Source of the DNA: Poseidonocella sp. HB161398
Lineage (GTDB): Bacteria; Pseudomonadota; Alphaproteobacteria; Rhodobacterales; Rhodobacteraceae
Direction of reading: 5' to 3'
Assembly: GCF_005870025.1 (NCBI RefSeq)
Contig: NZ_VATA01000001.1
Location: forward strand, 248,001-312,000
Length of the DNA stretch: 64,000 nt
The notes beneath the pieces were generated by a model, which was not told the origin of the DNA, did not search any database, and saw nothing but the letters and a program-made list of their open reading frames with translations. The position numbers were made by a program, and so were the translations under genes. Positions 1 to 8,846 of this stretch are shown here, in pieces; within the stretch, counting starts at the first letter, position 1; every line of letters starts with the position of its first letter.

Positions 1-1122
1 GTCCCGGTGGCGCAGCCGTCCGAGCGGTCCCTGCGGCGGCGCGGGCAGCCGCGCGACCAGAGCCGCGGGTGCCAGGTCGCGGCGCAGCGCGTCCAGCGCA
101 TGTTCCAGCATCGCCGCCGCCGCCTCGTGCTGGTCGGCGATGCCGCTGCAGGCACGGGCGATCTCGGCATCGCCCGGCAGCTGCCCGTCCTGCGGTGCTT
201 CCAGCAGCCGCGCCAGCGCGCCGCCCGGCGGCGCCGCCGATAGCGGCGTGTCCCCGGCCTCGCTGCCCGGCCCGTCGCGGCGCCGCGCGCAATCGGCCAG
301 CAGCATCTGCAGCCCCGAGAGCGAGGCCGCCAGCAGCCGTCCGGCCAGCGTCATCCGCTGCCGCCCCTGCGGTCCCTCGAACAGCGCCGGATCGAGCCCG
401 GCCGCCTCGGCGAAGGCGGCCAGCGCCGCGGCGCCCCGGTCCGGCGGCGGCGGGGCCGGCGGGGCCTCGGCGGCGGGCGGCGGCATCTCGGGCAGGGTGC
501 CGTCCTGCAGCGCGCGCAGCTCCGCCATCAGGTCCCAGGTCTCCGGGATCGGCTCGCGGCCCTGCGCGGGCGGCAGGTAGGCGCCGCGCTGCGGATCGAG
601 ATGGTCGTCGTGCAGGCGCGGCGCCGGCTGCGGAAAAAGCGCGTCCGGCTCCGCCGCGAAGCCCGTGGCGGGCTCGGGGCGCACGGCATAGACCCCGTCC
701 TCGGCCGAGGCCAGCACCTGGTCGAGCAGGTCCGGCGCGGCGGGCGCCGCAGCGGCGTCGGCAGGCGCCTCTGGCACGGGGTCCTCGGCGGCGGCGGGGG
801 GCGGCGCGGCGCCGGCGCCGCCCGTCACGGTCAGCCGGCAGGGGCCGATCTGCAGCCAGTCGCCGTCGCGCAGCGCGAAGGGCGCGTCGCGGCTGCGCAG
901 ATCCTCGGTGCCGTTGACGAAAGTGCCGCCGGTACTGCGGTCGATCACGACATAGCGGTCCTGGTCGCGGGCGATGACGCAGTGATGCGCCGAGACCGCG
1001 CCGCCGGGCGCGCCGATCACCAGGCCGTTCTCCTCGGCATGGCCGAGCGTCAGGCTGTGCTCCACGCGGACGCTGCGCGGCGGGCCGCTGCCGCAATCGA
1101 GGGAAAGCTCCAGGGGGGGCAT
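1..1122 (-). CDS. tagH: Type VI secretion FHA-domain protein (TagH/ImpI type), 3' end cut by window edge
   Basis: The reading frame runs leftward from an ATG at 1122, with GGAGG about 8 bases upstream, and is still open at base 1, so the C-terminus is missing. Residues about 1-95 form an FHA domain: a region around LGHAEENGLVIG, then SAHHCVI, a DRSTGGTFVNG segment and DGDWLQIG. These are the usual phosphothreonine-reading landmarks. After it comes a long Pro/Ala-rich linker and then a helical region starting near LAAFAEAAGLDP, as in the type VI FHA family. FHA proteins link the T6SS baseplate and membrane complex to Ser/Thr kinase control. The gene starts 14 bases after the tssK stop, so the two are probably co-transcribed. 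The T6SS assignment rests largely on that neighbour. Confidence 0.85.
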   Translation of the reverse strand, partial: MPPLELSLDCGSGPPRSVRVEHSLTLGHAEENGLVIGAPGGAVSAHHCVIARDQDRYVVIDRSTGGTFVNGTEDLRSRDAPFALRDGDWLQIGPCRLTVTGGAGAAPPPAAAEDPVPEAPADAAAAPAAPDLLDQVLASAEDGVYAVRPEPATGFAAEPDALFPQPAPRLHDDHLDPQRGAYLPPAQGREPIPETWDLMAELRALQDGTLPEMPPPAAEAPPAPPPPDRGAAALAAFAEAAGLDPALFEGPQGRQRMTLAGRLLAASLSGLQMLLADCARRRDGPGSEAGDTPLSAAPPGGALARLLEAPQDGQLPGDAEIARACSGIADQHEAAAAMLEHALDALRRDLAPAALVARLPAPPQGPLGRLRHRD

Positions 1123-1136
1123 GGCAGGTCCTCCGC

Positions 1137-2474
1137 TCAGCTGCCGCGGATCGCCCAGAGGGCCATCTCGAGACCGGGGAAATCGCCGGAGACATGCAGC
1201 GCCAGCCCGCCGGAGGCCTGCAGCTCCTTCCAGAGCGCGTCGGAGCGGTCGAGCTCGAAATAGACGGTGCCTGCGGCGAAGGGGATCTGGCGGGGCGCGA
1301 CCGGCAGCGGCTCCAGCCCGATGCCGGGCAGGGCGACATTGACGAGCTCGCGGATGCGTTCGGCGGGCCCGGCCTTGACCTGCGGCGGGAAGCTGCGGCG
1401 CAGCGCGTCGGCGGCGATGTCGGCCCGCACCGCCAGCACGAAGGCGGCCGAGGCGAAAAGCGTGCGGTCGGCGGTCTCGGCGAGATGCACGCCGTATTTG
1501 AACGGGCGCAGCGGCAGCGGCAGGGCGGACTGCTCCAGCACGGTGTTCAGCGCGCTGCGGATCGCGTCCATCACCGGCCGGAAGGTGGCGGCCAGCTCGC
1601 CATGGTCATAGGCCGCCGCCTCGGCGCAGCGTCGCGCGCCGGGGGCGAAGGTCGCCAGCTCGCCGGCCAGCTGCAGCATCTGGCGGTAGGCGCTTTCGGG
1701 ATGCAGCCGCGCCAGCCCGGCGAGATGGCGGAAGACCGGCTCGAAGCGGTTGACCGCCTGCAGGAGCATGAAATCGGTGATCTCGGCCACGCCGCGCGTG
1801 CCCGACTCCGCCAGCCGCCCGGCCAGCGCCTCGCCGCGGTGGTGCAGCAGCCCGGCGATCTCGCCCAGATAGCCCGAGAGCACCGGCGAGACCGCGCAGT
1901 CGAGCGCGGGGGGCACATGGCCCTCGTCGAGGACGAGCGTGCCGTCGGCACGGCTCTCGACGATCCGGGCGACCGGCAGGCAGGCATAGCCCGACCGGTC
2001 GGCGCTTTCCGGCAGCAGGCGCAGCCGCAGCCGCAGCACCTCGATCACCGTCGCCTCGGCCTCGGCGCCGACTGTGTCCGACAGGCTCTGCTCGGCGATG
2101 CGGTAGCGGGCGGGCAGGTCGGTGGCGGCATGGCGCTGCACTTCGGGCAGGCCGGGCTGGCGCAGCGGCAGGCACAGATGGACGCGCTCGCCGCGCAGGT
2201 GCTTCGGCGGGGCATAGGGCGCGGGCGGGTCGGCCTCTCCGGGCAGGGAGAAGGGGGTGCCGTCATCCAGCACCCCCTCGGCCGCCGCGAGCCCGATCCT
2301 GCCCTGTCCCAGCAGCTCGGCATTCAGCTTCAGCGCGGAGAAGCCCCAGCCGAAGCCGCGGCCCCCCAGCAGCGCATGGCGCGCCAGCCGGTCGACATGG
2401 CGGTCGGTCTGCTGGAGATGTTCGGGCCGAAGGAACAGGCCTTCGGTCCAGGCAACCCTGTTGTCCCAGGACAT
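1137..2474 (-). CDS. tssK: Type VI secretion baseplate subunit TssK
   Basis: A 445-residue protein, the normal TssK length. It opens with the family hallmark RVAWTEGLFLRPEHLQQ (residues about 6-22), seen in nearly all TssK proteins. TssK is a trimeric adaptor that ties the T6SS baseplate to the TssJLM membrane complex. The ATG at 2474 is preceded by AGGGGAT at suitable spacing. The stop lies 14 bases before the FHA gene start, consistent with one leftward operon continuing beyond the window. No other T6SS gene lies to its right, so tssK is probably at or near the 5' end of this transcription unit. Confidence 0.93.
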   Translation of the reverse strand: MSWDNRVAWTEGLFLRPEHLQQTDRHVDRLARHALLGGRGFGWGFSALKLNAELLGQGRIGLAAAEGVLDDGTPFSLPGEADPPAPYAPPKHLRGERVHLCLPLRQPGLPEVQRHAATDLPARYRIAEQSLSDTVGAEAEATVIEVLRLRLRLLPESADRSGYACLPVARIVESRADGTLVLDEGHVPPALDCAVSPVLSGYLGEIAGLLHHRGEALAGRLAESGTRGVAEITDFMLLQAVNRFEPVFRHLAGLARLHPESAYRQMLQLAGELATFAPGARRCAEAAAYDHGELAATFRPVMDAIRSALNTVLEQSALPLPLRPFKYGVHLAETADRTLFASAAFVLAVRADIAADALRRSFPPQVKAGPAERIRELVNVALPGIGLEPLPVAPRQIPFAAGTVYFELDRSDALWKELQASGGLALHVSGDFPGLEMALWAIRGS

Positions 2475-2895
2475 GGCGATCCCCTGTCTGATGTCGCGGA
2501 GGGCCCGGAACGGCCGCTCCTGCCATCTTGGTACCGCCGGGGCGGGGGTTTGCGGCCATGCGTAGTTCGCATGTGCGGATGCGGTCGGCGGTCCTCCGGG
2601 ACGGGCATGGCGGCATGGCGAATTTGCATGGCGGCCTGCGGACAGCGGCGCCTATCCTGCTTCTGGACCGGCCGGCAGGCAGGCCCCAGGCCGGGCTCCG
2701 CATCCGGAGGCAGGCGCGGCGCCTTCCGCCGCCGGGATCGCAGCGCCGGGGCGGAAAGGAGCGCAGACATGCCCGACTTTCTTGCGGGATTGTCAAAATT
2801 CGAACAATTTCCCGCCGAATGGGCAAAGAGTGTTACAAATACCTTCAATAGTCTTTCCGCGGCTGCGGCCGCACTGGGATGTGTAGGGAGTGGTC
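2475..2895. promoter_or_regulatory. Divergent intergenic region between tssK and a LysR gene
   Basis: About 420 bases with no convincing gene. A conspicuously AT-richer patch at about 2785-2850, unlike the roughly 70% GC around it, is the likely promoter zone for one or both divergent genes. I cannot place -35/-10 boxes with confidence. Confidence 0.4.
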
Positions 2896-3897
2896 ATGGC
2901 GGCAGCACGCGGGTTGGGGATGGATACTGCGCTGGACGAGGCGGGAGAGACCGGGGAGGCCCGGATCGAGAGCAAGCTGGCCGGGTTCGACCTGAACCTG
3001 CTGGTCGCGCTCGAGGCGCTGGTGGTCTGCCGCAACGTGACCCATGCCGCGCGCCGGGTCGGCCAGACCCAGCCGGCGATGAGCCGTGCGCTGGCGCGGC
3101 TGCGCGACATGCTTTCCGACGATCTCCTGGTGCGCGGCTCGGCCGGCATGCAGCTGACGGCGCGGGGCGAGTACCTGGCGCGGCACCTGCCCGCCTCGAT
3201 GGCGCATCTGCGCGACATCCTCGAGGCGCGCGAGGCGGCGGTGGAGGTCAAGCTGACGATCAGCGGGCATCTTTCGCCGATCCTGCTGCCGCGCTTCCTG
3301 CGCGACGCGCCCTCGGGCAACACGACGCTGCGGGTCGGCACGCACCGGACGGCGGCGGCGGCGATGGACCAGCTGCGCGCGCGCACGGCGGATTTCATGA
3401 TCGGCTCGGATTTCGACATCGAGCCCGAGCTGCGCACGCGGCTGCTGTGCAGCGAGGATTTCGTCACGCTGGTGGCCAATGAGGGCTATCTGCAGACCGG
3501 CGCGGGCTCGGATCTGGCGCGGTTCCTCGAGCTGCGCCACGCGGTGCTCTGCGAGGACGGGGCGGAATGCTATCCCCAGGTGGCCCAGGCGCTGGTCTGG
3601 GCGGGCATCTCCCGCGCGCGGCTGGTGCGGGTCGAGGGCATCACCTCGGCCGGGCTGATGGCCAGCCAGGGCGATGTCGCGCTGACCGTGCCGCAGTCGA
3701 TCGCCGCCTGGCTGCAGCAGACGGTGAAGCTGAATGTCGTGCAGGCGCCGCTGGAGATCGCCAAGCACCGGATCCGGATCGGCTGGATCGCCCAGGAGCT
3801 GGAGCCGGATTACGACGTGATGCTCGACAAGATCGGCATCTCGGCCCGGGCGGCGCTGATCCCCGGCCGCGCCGGCGCCGCCCGGCGCCCGGGCTGA
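2896..3897 (+). CDS. LysR-family transcriptional regulator
   Basis: A 333-residue LysR regulator. After about 30 leader residues comes the winged helix-turn-helix: FDLNLLVALEALVVCRNVTHAA, then QTQPAMSRALARLRDMLSDDLLVR and a LTARGEYLA segment. The NodD/PobR-like N-terminus belongs to the group beginning DLNLL. The rest is the two-lobed periplasmic-binding-protein-like effector domain. I chose ATG 2896 over GTG 2890 because AGGGA at 2885-2889 has proper spacing only to the ATG. A second LysR gene follows 11 bases after the stop in the same direction, so they are probably one unit. The target and effector cannot be read from sequence, though the tssK side is a possible divergent target. Confidence 0.88.
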   Translation: MAAARGLGMDTALDEAGETGEARIESKLAGFDLNLLVALEALVVCRNVTHAARRVGQTQPAMSRALARLRDMLSDDLLVRGSAGMQLTARGEYLARHLPASMAHLRDILEAREAAVEVKLTISGHLSPILLPRFLRDAPSGNTTLRVGTHRTAAAAMDQLRARTADFMIGSDFDIEPELRTRLLCSEDFVTLVANEGYLQTGAGSDLARFLELRHAVLCEDGAECYPQVAQALVWAGISRARLVRVEGITSAGLMASQGDVALTVPQSIAAWLQQTVKLNVVQAPLEIAKHRIRIGWIAQELEPDYDVMLDKIGISARAALIPGRAGAARRPG

Positions 3898-3908
3898 GGG
3901 GCGCCGCG

Positions 3909-4862
3909 ATGTCCGTCCAGCCCGCGCTGAGGATCGACGAGCCGGAAGAAGGCCCCGGGCTCGGCCGCTACGACCTCAACCTGCTGGTGGTGCTCACCGC
4001 GCTCCTGCGGCGGCGCAACATCACCCATGCCGGGCGCGACGTGCGGCTCAGCCAGCCCGCCGCCAGCCGCGCGCTGACGCGGCTGCGGGCGGTCTATGGC
4101 AACGACCTGCTGGTCAAGCGCGACCGCAGCTTCGAGCTGACCGGGCTCGGCCAGTTCCTGCTGCCGAAGCTGGACTTCACGCTCGAGGGGATCGACCGCA
4201 TCCTCGGCCCCTACATGCCCGCGCCCGAGCGCTTCACCGTCGCGATGCCGGACCACCAGGCGCTGACGCTCTCCGGGCACCTGTCGCGCTATTTCCGCGA
4301 GATCTCGCCCTCGACCGTCTTCCTGCCGCTGACCAGCCTGGCGCAGTCGATGAACCACCTCGAGAACGGCCAGGTCGATCTGGTGCTGGGCAATGCCGAG
4401 GACGCCCCGGCCGGGTTCTTCCGCCGCGCGCTGCCGCCCTTCGCCGCGGTCGGGCTCTGCCGCCAGGGCCATCCCGCCTGCCGCGGGCGCTTCGCCCATG
4501 GCGATCTGGGCCGCTTCCTGTCGATCCGGATCGGCAGCGGCTACCAGGCGGGGTTCGGCGAGGTGCATGACGGGCTCGAGGCGCTGCGCCCGCGCGGCCG
4601 CGAGACGCTGACCGTGCCGGACATCCACACCGCGGCGAGCCTGCTGCTCGACACCGACGGGGTGCTGGTGCTGCCGGAGCGGACCGCGACGTACCTGGCC
4701 TCGCGCTATGGCCTGGCGACATTCGCGCTGCGCGGGCGCAAGCTGCCGGAATACCAGATCGGCCTTCTGTGGCACGAGCGCAGCCATCGCGATGGCATCC
4801 ATGCCGGGGTGCGCAGCGTGGTCGCCTCGATGATGCTCGAGGGCTGCAGCCGTCCGGACTGA
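3909..4862 (+). CDS. LysR-family transcriptional regulator, tandem paralogue
   Basis: A 317-residue LysR protein. Its HTH region (YDLNLLVVLTALLRRRNITHAG, LSQPAASRALTRLRAVYGNDLLVKR) closely resembles that of the gene immediately upstream. The effector domain carries typical landmarks such as QVDLVLGNAEDAPAGF and DIHTAASLLLDTDGVLVLPE. The start ATG is 11 bases after the previous stop. Pairs of adjacent LysR paralogues suggest duplication, but the two effector domains differ considerably, so they probably sense different ligands. No structural gene follows it. The next 0.87 kb is gene-free, so its regulon is unknown. Confidence 0.87.
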   Translation: MSVQPALRIDEPEEGPGLGRYDLNLLVVLTALLRRRNITHAGRDVRLSQPAASRALTRLRAVYGNDLLVKRDRSFELTGLGQFLLPKLDFTLEGIDRILGPYMPAPERFTVAMPDHQALTLSGHLSRYFREISPSTVFLPLTSLAQSMNHLENGQVDLVLGNAEDAPAGFFRRALPPFAAVGLCRQGHPACRGRFAHGDLGRFLSIRIGSGYQAGFGEVHDGLEALRPRGRETLTVPDIHTAASLLLDTDGVLVLPERTATYLASRYGLATFALRGRKLPEYQIGLLWHERSHRDGIHAGVRSVVASMMLEGCSRPD

Positions 4863-5731
4863 CCGGCGTCCAAGCCCGGAGCGGGTTGCATGCACCGTGC
4901 CCCGCATGGTGCCTCGGGAGGGCGAGTTCTCTCGGGGACGGGTTCCGGTCGGGGGCGGCGCGAAGGTTGCGATGGCATGGGCTTTGCGCGTCGGCCGGCC
5001 GGTTTCATGGGCGTGCATTGCGAAAGCCCGCGGGGGGCCAGATCGGGGGCCTGCCCGCAGTCGGGGCTGGCAGCTCTCCAGCGGCTTCAGGGACGGATCC
5101 CCCATGAGCGGGGCACCCGGTCAGGGCCGGGCTCAGGGAGCAGGCGGCCCCATTCCAGCGGGCGCCGGACGCGATCCATGTGGTGCAGGGCCGGCGTGTC
5201 CCTGCGCCTGCATGCTTCGAACCCGGAGCCGCGCCCATCTGCGCGTCCCGGTCCCTGCGGCCCGTGCCCCGTGCCCGGGCGCCTTGCGGCAGGGACCGGT
5301 AGCAGGGCGGCAAAGCCGGTGTCGTTAGCAGGTGCTGAAAAAGCCCGTCCGGCGACGGAGTGCAGGGCAAGACTGGAAAATCTGTCCGGAATGCGGCTGT
5401 ACGTGATCTTCTCTCGGGGATGTTTCAGCCCAATACGGAACAGTTTCCTCCCTGGCGACGCCTCAGGGCAATTCCAGCAGCCTGCTAGGGCCCATGCCTC
5501 CATGCGAAGCCGGAAAGCGCGTGACGCGATCGCCGCGGGCCTCGGGGCAGGTCCCGGCCCCCGCTGCGCTGCGTCATGGTGGCAGCGACCCTGCTCCCGC
5601 ATGGCAGCCCGGCCGGCAGGCACGGCTTGCGAAAAGGGCACAGCCCGGTTCCGGCCATCGCACCCTGCCGGTTGCCTGCGCGGGAGAACCGGGGCTCGGC
5701 CCTCCGCGATCCGGCGCCCGCCCCGGCGGCG
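4863..5731. other. Gene-free region with a small inverted-repeat element
   Basis: About 870 bases in which no frame shows coding bias or a recognisable domain. It contains the short element at 5326-5488, described separately. The remainder is GC-rich sequence without clear structure. Confidence 0.6.
5326..5488. mobile_element. MITE-like element or IS remnant, about 163 bp
   Basis: The left end reads TTAGCAGGTGCTGAAAAA (5326 on) and the right end, reverse-complemented, reads CTAGCAGGCTGCTGGAA (up to 5488). They match as imperfect terminal inverted repeats with one gap. The interior is visibly richer in A/T than its flanks and has no open frame. The termini resemble ends seen in IS5/IS1182-like elements. 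A right-end-like motif recurs at about 8948-8964 (CAGCAGCCTGCCAGG). No target duplication is obvious. Confidence 0.45.
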
Positions 5732-6397
5732 CTATTGCGTCCCGCGTTCCGCGCGGGCTGCGTCGGCGGCGGCGAAATGCGCGATCTGGTCGGCATGCGC
5801 CCTGGCAAAACCCGGCCGGCTGCAGGCGCGCGCGACATAGGCGTCGGTCGCGGGATAGCTGCCGAGCGCGCGGATCCAGGGCGGGCGGAGGATGTCGGCC
5901 ATCAGCAGGTCGGCCGCGGTGAAGCGGTCCGCCGCCAGCCAGTCCCGCCGGCTCAGCACGCCTTCGAGCGCCTCCAGCCGCGCCTGCAGCCAGCGCTCGA
6001 GCGGGTTCTCCGGCGGGTCCGCCAGGCCGATGACCCACCAGGGCACGCTGACCATCTCGATCGAATTGAGCGCCGAGACGATCCAGGACAGCGTGTCCGC
6101 CCGCGGCCCGGGCTCGCGCGGCATGAGCGCCTCGCTCTTTTCCGCCAGATAGAGCAGGCAGGCGCCGCTTTCGAATAGCCCCAGCTCCCCGTCCGTCAGG
6201 AACGGCACCTGCCCGTAGGGCTGGCGCGCGAGATGCTCCGGCCCGCGCTCGGCAAAGGGGACGGTGCCGGTCCGGTAGGCCAGCCCGGCCTCTTCGCAGG
6301 CCCAGCGGAGGCGGAGGTCGCGCACATATCCGCGCGGGCCCTCCGGCACCCAGTCGAAGGTCCAGATGGCCAGCCCGTCCCGCGCTTGCCCGGGCAC
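5732..6397 (-). CDS. Glutathione S-transferase family protein
   Basis: A 221-residue GST. The thioredoxin-like N-domain includes DLRLRWACEEAGLAY and the cis-proline region YGQVPFLTDGELGLFESGACLLYLA, which holds the ES motif for the glutathione gamma-glutamyl group. The helical C-domain includes WLAADRFTAADLLMADILR. The start is a GTG at 6397, three bases after the DUF1428 stop, and no in-frame ATG occurs before the conserved region. It is the last gene of a GST-DUF1428-GST unit, and its N-terminus is paralogous to that of the first gene. A role in conjugation or detoxification is general family knowledge; the substrate is unknown. Confidence 0.88.
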   Translation of the reverse strand: MPGQARDGLAIWTFDWVPEGPRGYVRDLRLRWACEEAGLAYRTGTVPFAERGPEHLARQPYGQVPFLTDGELGLFESGACLLYLAEKSEALMPREPGPRADTLSWIVSALNSIEMVSVPWWVIGLADPPENPLERWLQARLEALEGVLSRRDWLAADRFTAADLLMADILRPPWIRALGSYPATDAYVARACSRPGFARAHADQIAHFAAADAARAERGTQ

Positions 6398-6400
6398 GGG

Positions 6401-6754
6401 TCAGGCCCTGCCTTCGAAGATGGGAACGAAGCTGCCCCACATCATGCGGCGGCCGTCGAAGGGCATGTCCATCTCCTGCCAGCGGGGATCCGTCTGCATG
6501 CTGGCGCCGCACCTGTCGTGAGTGTCCCTGTCGGGCCAGATCATCCAGGACAAGCAGACCGTCTCTCCGTCTTCCAGCGCCACGGCCCGCCGGAAATCGG
6601 TGTGCTTGCCCTCGGGGATCTGGTCGCCCCAAGTCTCCATGATCTGCAGCGCGCCGTATTCCCGGAACAGGGGCCAGGCCTTGCGCGCGCTTTCGATATA
6701 GGCCTGCTTGTTCCCGTTCGGCACGGGGGTCAGGAAGCCGGCGACATAGGTCAT
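6401..6754 (-). CDS. DUF1428 (YbaA-like) family protein
   Basis: A 117-residue protein of the DUF1428 family. It shows the characteristic start TYVAGFLTPVP, the WGDQIPEGKHTDF segment, CLSWMIWPDRDTHD and the ending DGRRMMWGSFVPIFEG. Members have a ferredoxin-like dimeric alpha/beta-barrel fold and no established reaction. The start ATG at 6754 overlaps the stop of the upstream GST (ATGA), so the two are translationally coupled. It stops just before the downstream GST. Being sandwiched between two GST paralogues suggests a joint stress or detoxification role, which is inference. Confidence 0.9.
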   Translation of the reverse strand: MTYVAGFLTPVPNGNKQAYIESARKAWPLFREYGALQIMETWGDQIPEGKHTDFRRAVALEDGETVCLSWMIWPDRDTHDRCGASMQTDPRWQEMDMPFDGRRMMWGSFVPIFEGRA

Positions 6755-7470
6755 GCGAGTTCTCCTTGCTTGGCGCGACGTTCCGCCATCCATTCGTCGA
6801 AACCGGGCGGCGGATGGCCCGTGAAGCCGGCCATGTGATCGGCCAGCGCCTGCCGGAAGGCGGGCCGTTCGGTGGCCCGCGCGACATAGGCGGCGAGGTT
6901 GGGGACGGCGTCGAGCAGGCCCGTGCCCTCGATGATCCGCAGGACGCTGGCCATCATCAGGTCGCCTGCGGAGAAGCCGCCGCCGTACCAGTCGGCGGAG
7001 CCGAGCCGGTCCGAGGCGTCCTGCAACCGCTCGGCGATCCGTTCTTCGATGCCCGGCAGGCGGGGGGCGGCCCAGGGCTCCGCCGCTTCGAAGATCGTCA
7101 TCTGCGCCCGGTCCATCACCGGCGGCTCCACCGTGTTCAGCGCGGCAAGCAGCCATTCCAGCGCCCGGCTCCGCTCCGCGGGCCCCGCCGGCATGAGGCC
7201 GGGGAACCGCTCGGCGACATGCCAGACGATCGCGCCGCTTTCGAAGAGGGCCAGGTCCCCTTCCTCGTAGGTCGGCACCTGGCCGAAGGGCTGGAGCGCA
7301 CGATGGGCGGCCTCCTTCTGCTGCCCCTGGGACAGCAGCCGCACGGCATAGTCCTGTCCGGCTTCCTCCAGCGCCCATCGGACCCGCAGGTCGCGGACCT
7401 GCCCGCGGGCGAAGTCGGGGACCCAGTCGAAGGCGGTGATGGTGATGGCAGCCTCGGGATCAACCGGCAT
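6751..7470 (-). CDS. Glutathione S-transferase family protein (first of the pair)
   Basis: A 239-residue GST with the same architecture as the gene at 5732-6397: DLRVRWALEEAGQDY, then FGQVPTYEEGDLALFESGAIVWHVAE (thioredoxin-like domain with the ES glutathione contact), then a helical C-domain with WYGGGFSAGDLMMASVLR. I chose ATG 7470, with GGAG about 8 bases upstream. The frame stays open further upstream but loses GST similarity. The stop overlaps the DUF1428 start. The unit is possibly expressed from the promoter/operator at about 7882-7919, which would leave a leader of roughly 0.4 kb containing a doubtful small frame. Confidence 0.87.
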   Translation of the reverse strand: MPVDPEAAITITAFDWVPDFARGQVRDLRVRWALEEAGQDYAVRLLSQGQQKEAAHRALQPFGQVPTYEEGDLALFESGAIVWHVAERFPGLMPAGPAERSRALEWLLAALNTVEPPVMDRAQMTIFEAAEPWAAPRLPGIEERIAERLQDASDRLGSADWYGGGFSAGDLMMASVLRIIEGTGLLDAVPNLAAYVARATERPAFRQALADHMAGFTGHPPPGFDEWMAERRAKQGELA

Positions 7471-7831
7471 CGGACATCTCCGCCGGTCCCGTCCGGGCCG
7501 CCGCGGTGCCCGTCCGTGCCGAATGGCGGGCTTGGCGGCCGCGATCGGCAAGGCGGCGCCCGCAAGGCAGGCTCCGGCCCCGTGCCGCAGAGGGACCGCC
7601 AGCGGCGGCGTCCCTGCGGCCGATGCAGAGCGGCACATGTGCCGCCCGCGCCGGGGTGACATGGCGTTGATTGATGCAAGCCGCCCGGAATTCCCGGACC
7701 AGCCGCATCGCGCATATGCTGCCGGGCCGGACCGTGCCGGGCGCCCGGTGGGTCCCGGCGAGGGCCGCGCAGAGGGTGGCCGGGCTGCCGGTCTCTGCCG
7801 CCTGCAGGGTCGCGCTGGTCATGTGGGGCAT
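7460..7831 (-). CDS. Doubtful 123-residue frame with a good ribosome site
   Basis: The frame opens at an ATG preceded by GGGAGGACGCACG, a strong Shine-Dalgarno, and lies directly downstream of the repeat operator at 7882-7919. It overlaps the start of the first GST gene. The first 45 or so codons have the GC-rich third positions of real genes here. Beyond that the composition looks random and Arg/Ala-rich. I recognise no domain. It may be a real leader gene, or the surviving 5' end of a decayed first gene of the GST operon. Confidence 0.3.
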   Translation of the reverse strand: MPHMTSATLQAAETGSPATLCAALAGTHRAPGTVRPGSICAMRLVREFRAACINQRHVTPARAAHVPLCIGRRDAAAGGPSAARGRSLPCGRRLADRGRQARHSARTGTAAARTGPAEMSDAG

Positions 7832-7881
7832 CGTGCGTCCTCCCTTTCCGCGCCGAAGCTGGAAACAGGCTAGGCCACTTT

Positions 7882-7919
7882 GGTTACAAAAAGCAACTCA
7901 GAAAACACAAAAAGTAACC
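7882..7919 (-). promoter_or_regulatory. Candidate operator: two direct repeats 21 bp apart, bounded by an inverted GGTTAC
   Basis: ACAAAAAGCAAC (7886-7897) and ACAAAAAGTAAC (7907-7918) are near-identical direct repeats set exactly 21 bases apart, two helical turns. The whole block is bounded by GGTTAC and GTAACC. It is AT-rich in a 70% GC background and lies about 50 bases upstream of the Shine-Dalgarno at about 7840. The pattern resembles operators of HxlR- or MarR-type winged-helix repressors. No such regulator gene lies next to it in this window. Confidence 0.55.
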
Positions 7920-8441
7920 AATCGGCGGAATCCCCCCTGGGCGCTCTGCGGGGACGCCTGCGGCCCTGACATCCCGGCGAATGCCGGACGGGGCTGATCG
8001 TCAGGCAGCGCATGTCCCGGCCGCGCTGGTGCCGCGCATTCGCGCGAACCGCCGGGCATCGGCGCCAGGGCCCTGTCCAAGCGGCTTGCGGTCTCCCGAG
8101 GCAAATGGATCCGTCATCCGCGCGACCGCCCCCGCGCCTCCGCCGGCACGGCGCGGCGCCTCGCGCATCGGGGACCGGCCGCCGCGCCGGTCCTGCAGGC
8201 GATGGGCCGGCGGCCGCTGCTGCCGTCCCCGGCCTCCGTCATGGTCCCTGCGCAGGGTACCCGATACGGGCGCGGGACATGACACCTGTCGCGGTCTTCG
8301 CCATCGCCAAGCCGCAGTCAGCGGCCCGGCACTCGAAGGGCGCGATGCCGGTGGAACGCGGCGCGGACGGCGCTTCGAAGCGCCCTCTCTGCGCAGGCGT
8401 GGCACCCGGGATCGGCCCGGAGACTGACGCCGGGCCCGAAG

Positions 8442-8846
8442 GTGCCGACGGAGGCGCCACCGGTCCGGGCGACCGCTGGCGACGCATGCGCCGCAGCCGG
8501 GGTCGCGGGCGATTGCAGGCTGGCCTGCGTCACGCCGCATGTCGCGCAGAGTGCGCGCCAATCGGGCATCGACGCCTTCATCGCCCGCCTGGGCATCGAC
8601 GCGCCCGTCGAGCCGCCCTTCGGGAAGCTCCGGGAGCCGGGCGAAGAGGCGACGGAGCTGGACCTCGCCGAGGCCTCGGTGTTCTGGGCGATCGGTTTCC
8701 GTCCAGATTGCTCATGGATCGAGGCGGATGTCTTCGTCGCCCGCGGCAAGCCGGTCTATCGCAGCGTCGAGCGGGCGCGGTCCCGCTTCATCCCCATCCT
8801 GGCAGCGGCAAACCTTGCCCGGCTGCCACAGCTGCCGGCGATGTGA
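8442..8846 (+). pseudogene. Fragment of a CzcO/TrkA-like flavoprotein monooxygenase
   Basis: Around residues 72-100 the translation reads ASVFWAIGFRPDCSWIE followed by ADVFVARGKPVYRS. This matches the late ATGFRPDYSWI-type motif that marks the C-terminal part of CzcO-like flavin monooxygenases (family knowledge). The N-terminal FAD and NADPH Rossmann motifs are absent, and the upstream 40 residues are low-complexity. The third-position GC bias is preserved in about 8550-8820 only. I read it as a surviving piece of a deleted gene; a short functional protein is less likely. Confidence 0.45.

Noticed and set aside
1194-3482. Very long open frame opposite tssK and through the LysR gene
   Set aside because: It is a GC-rich shadow of tssK and the LysR gene; the translation is His/Gln/Arg-rich without any domain.
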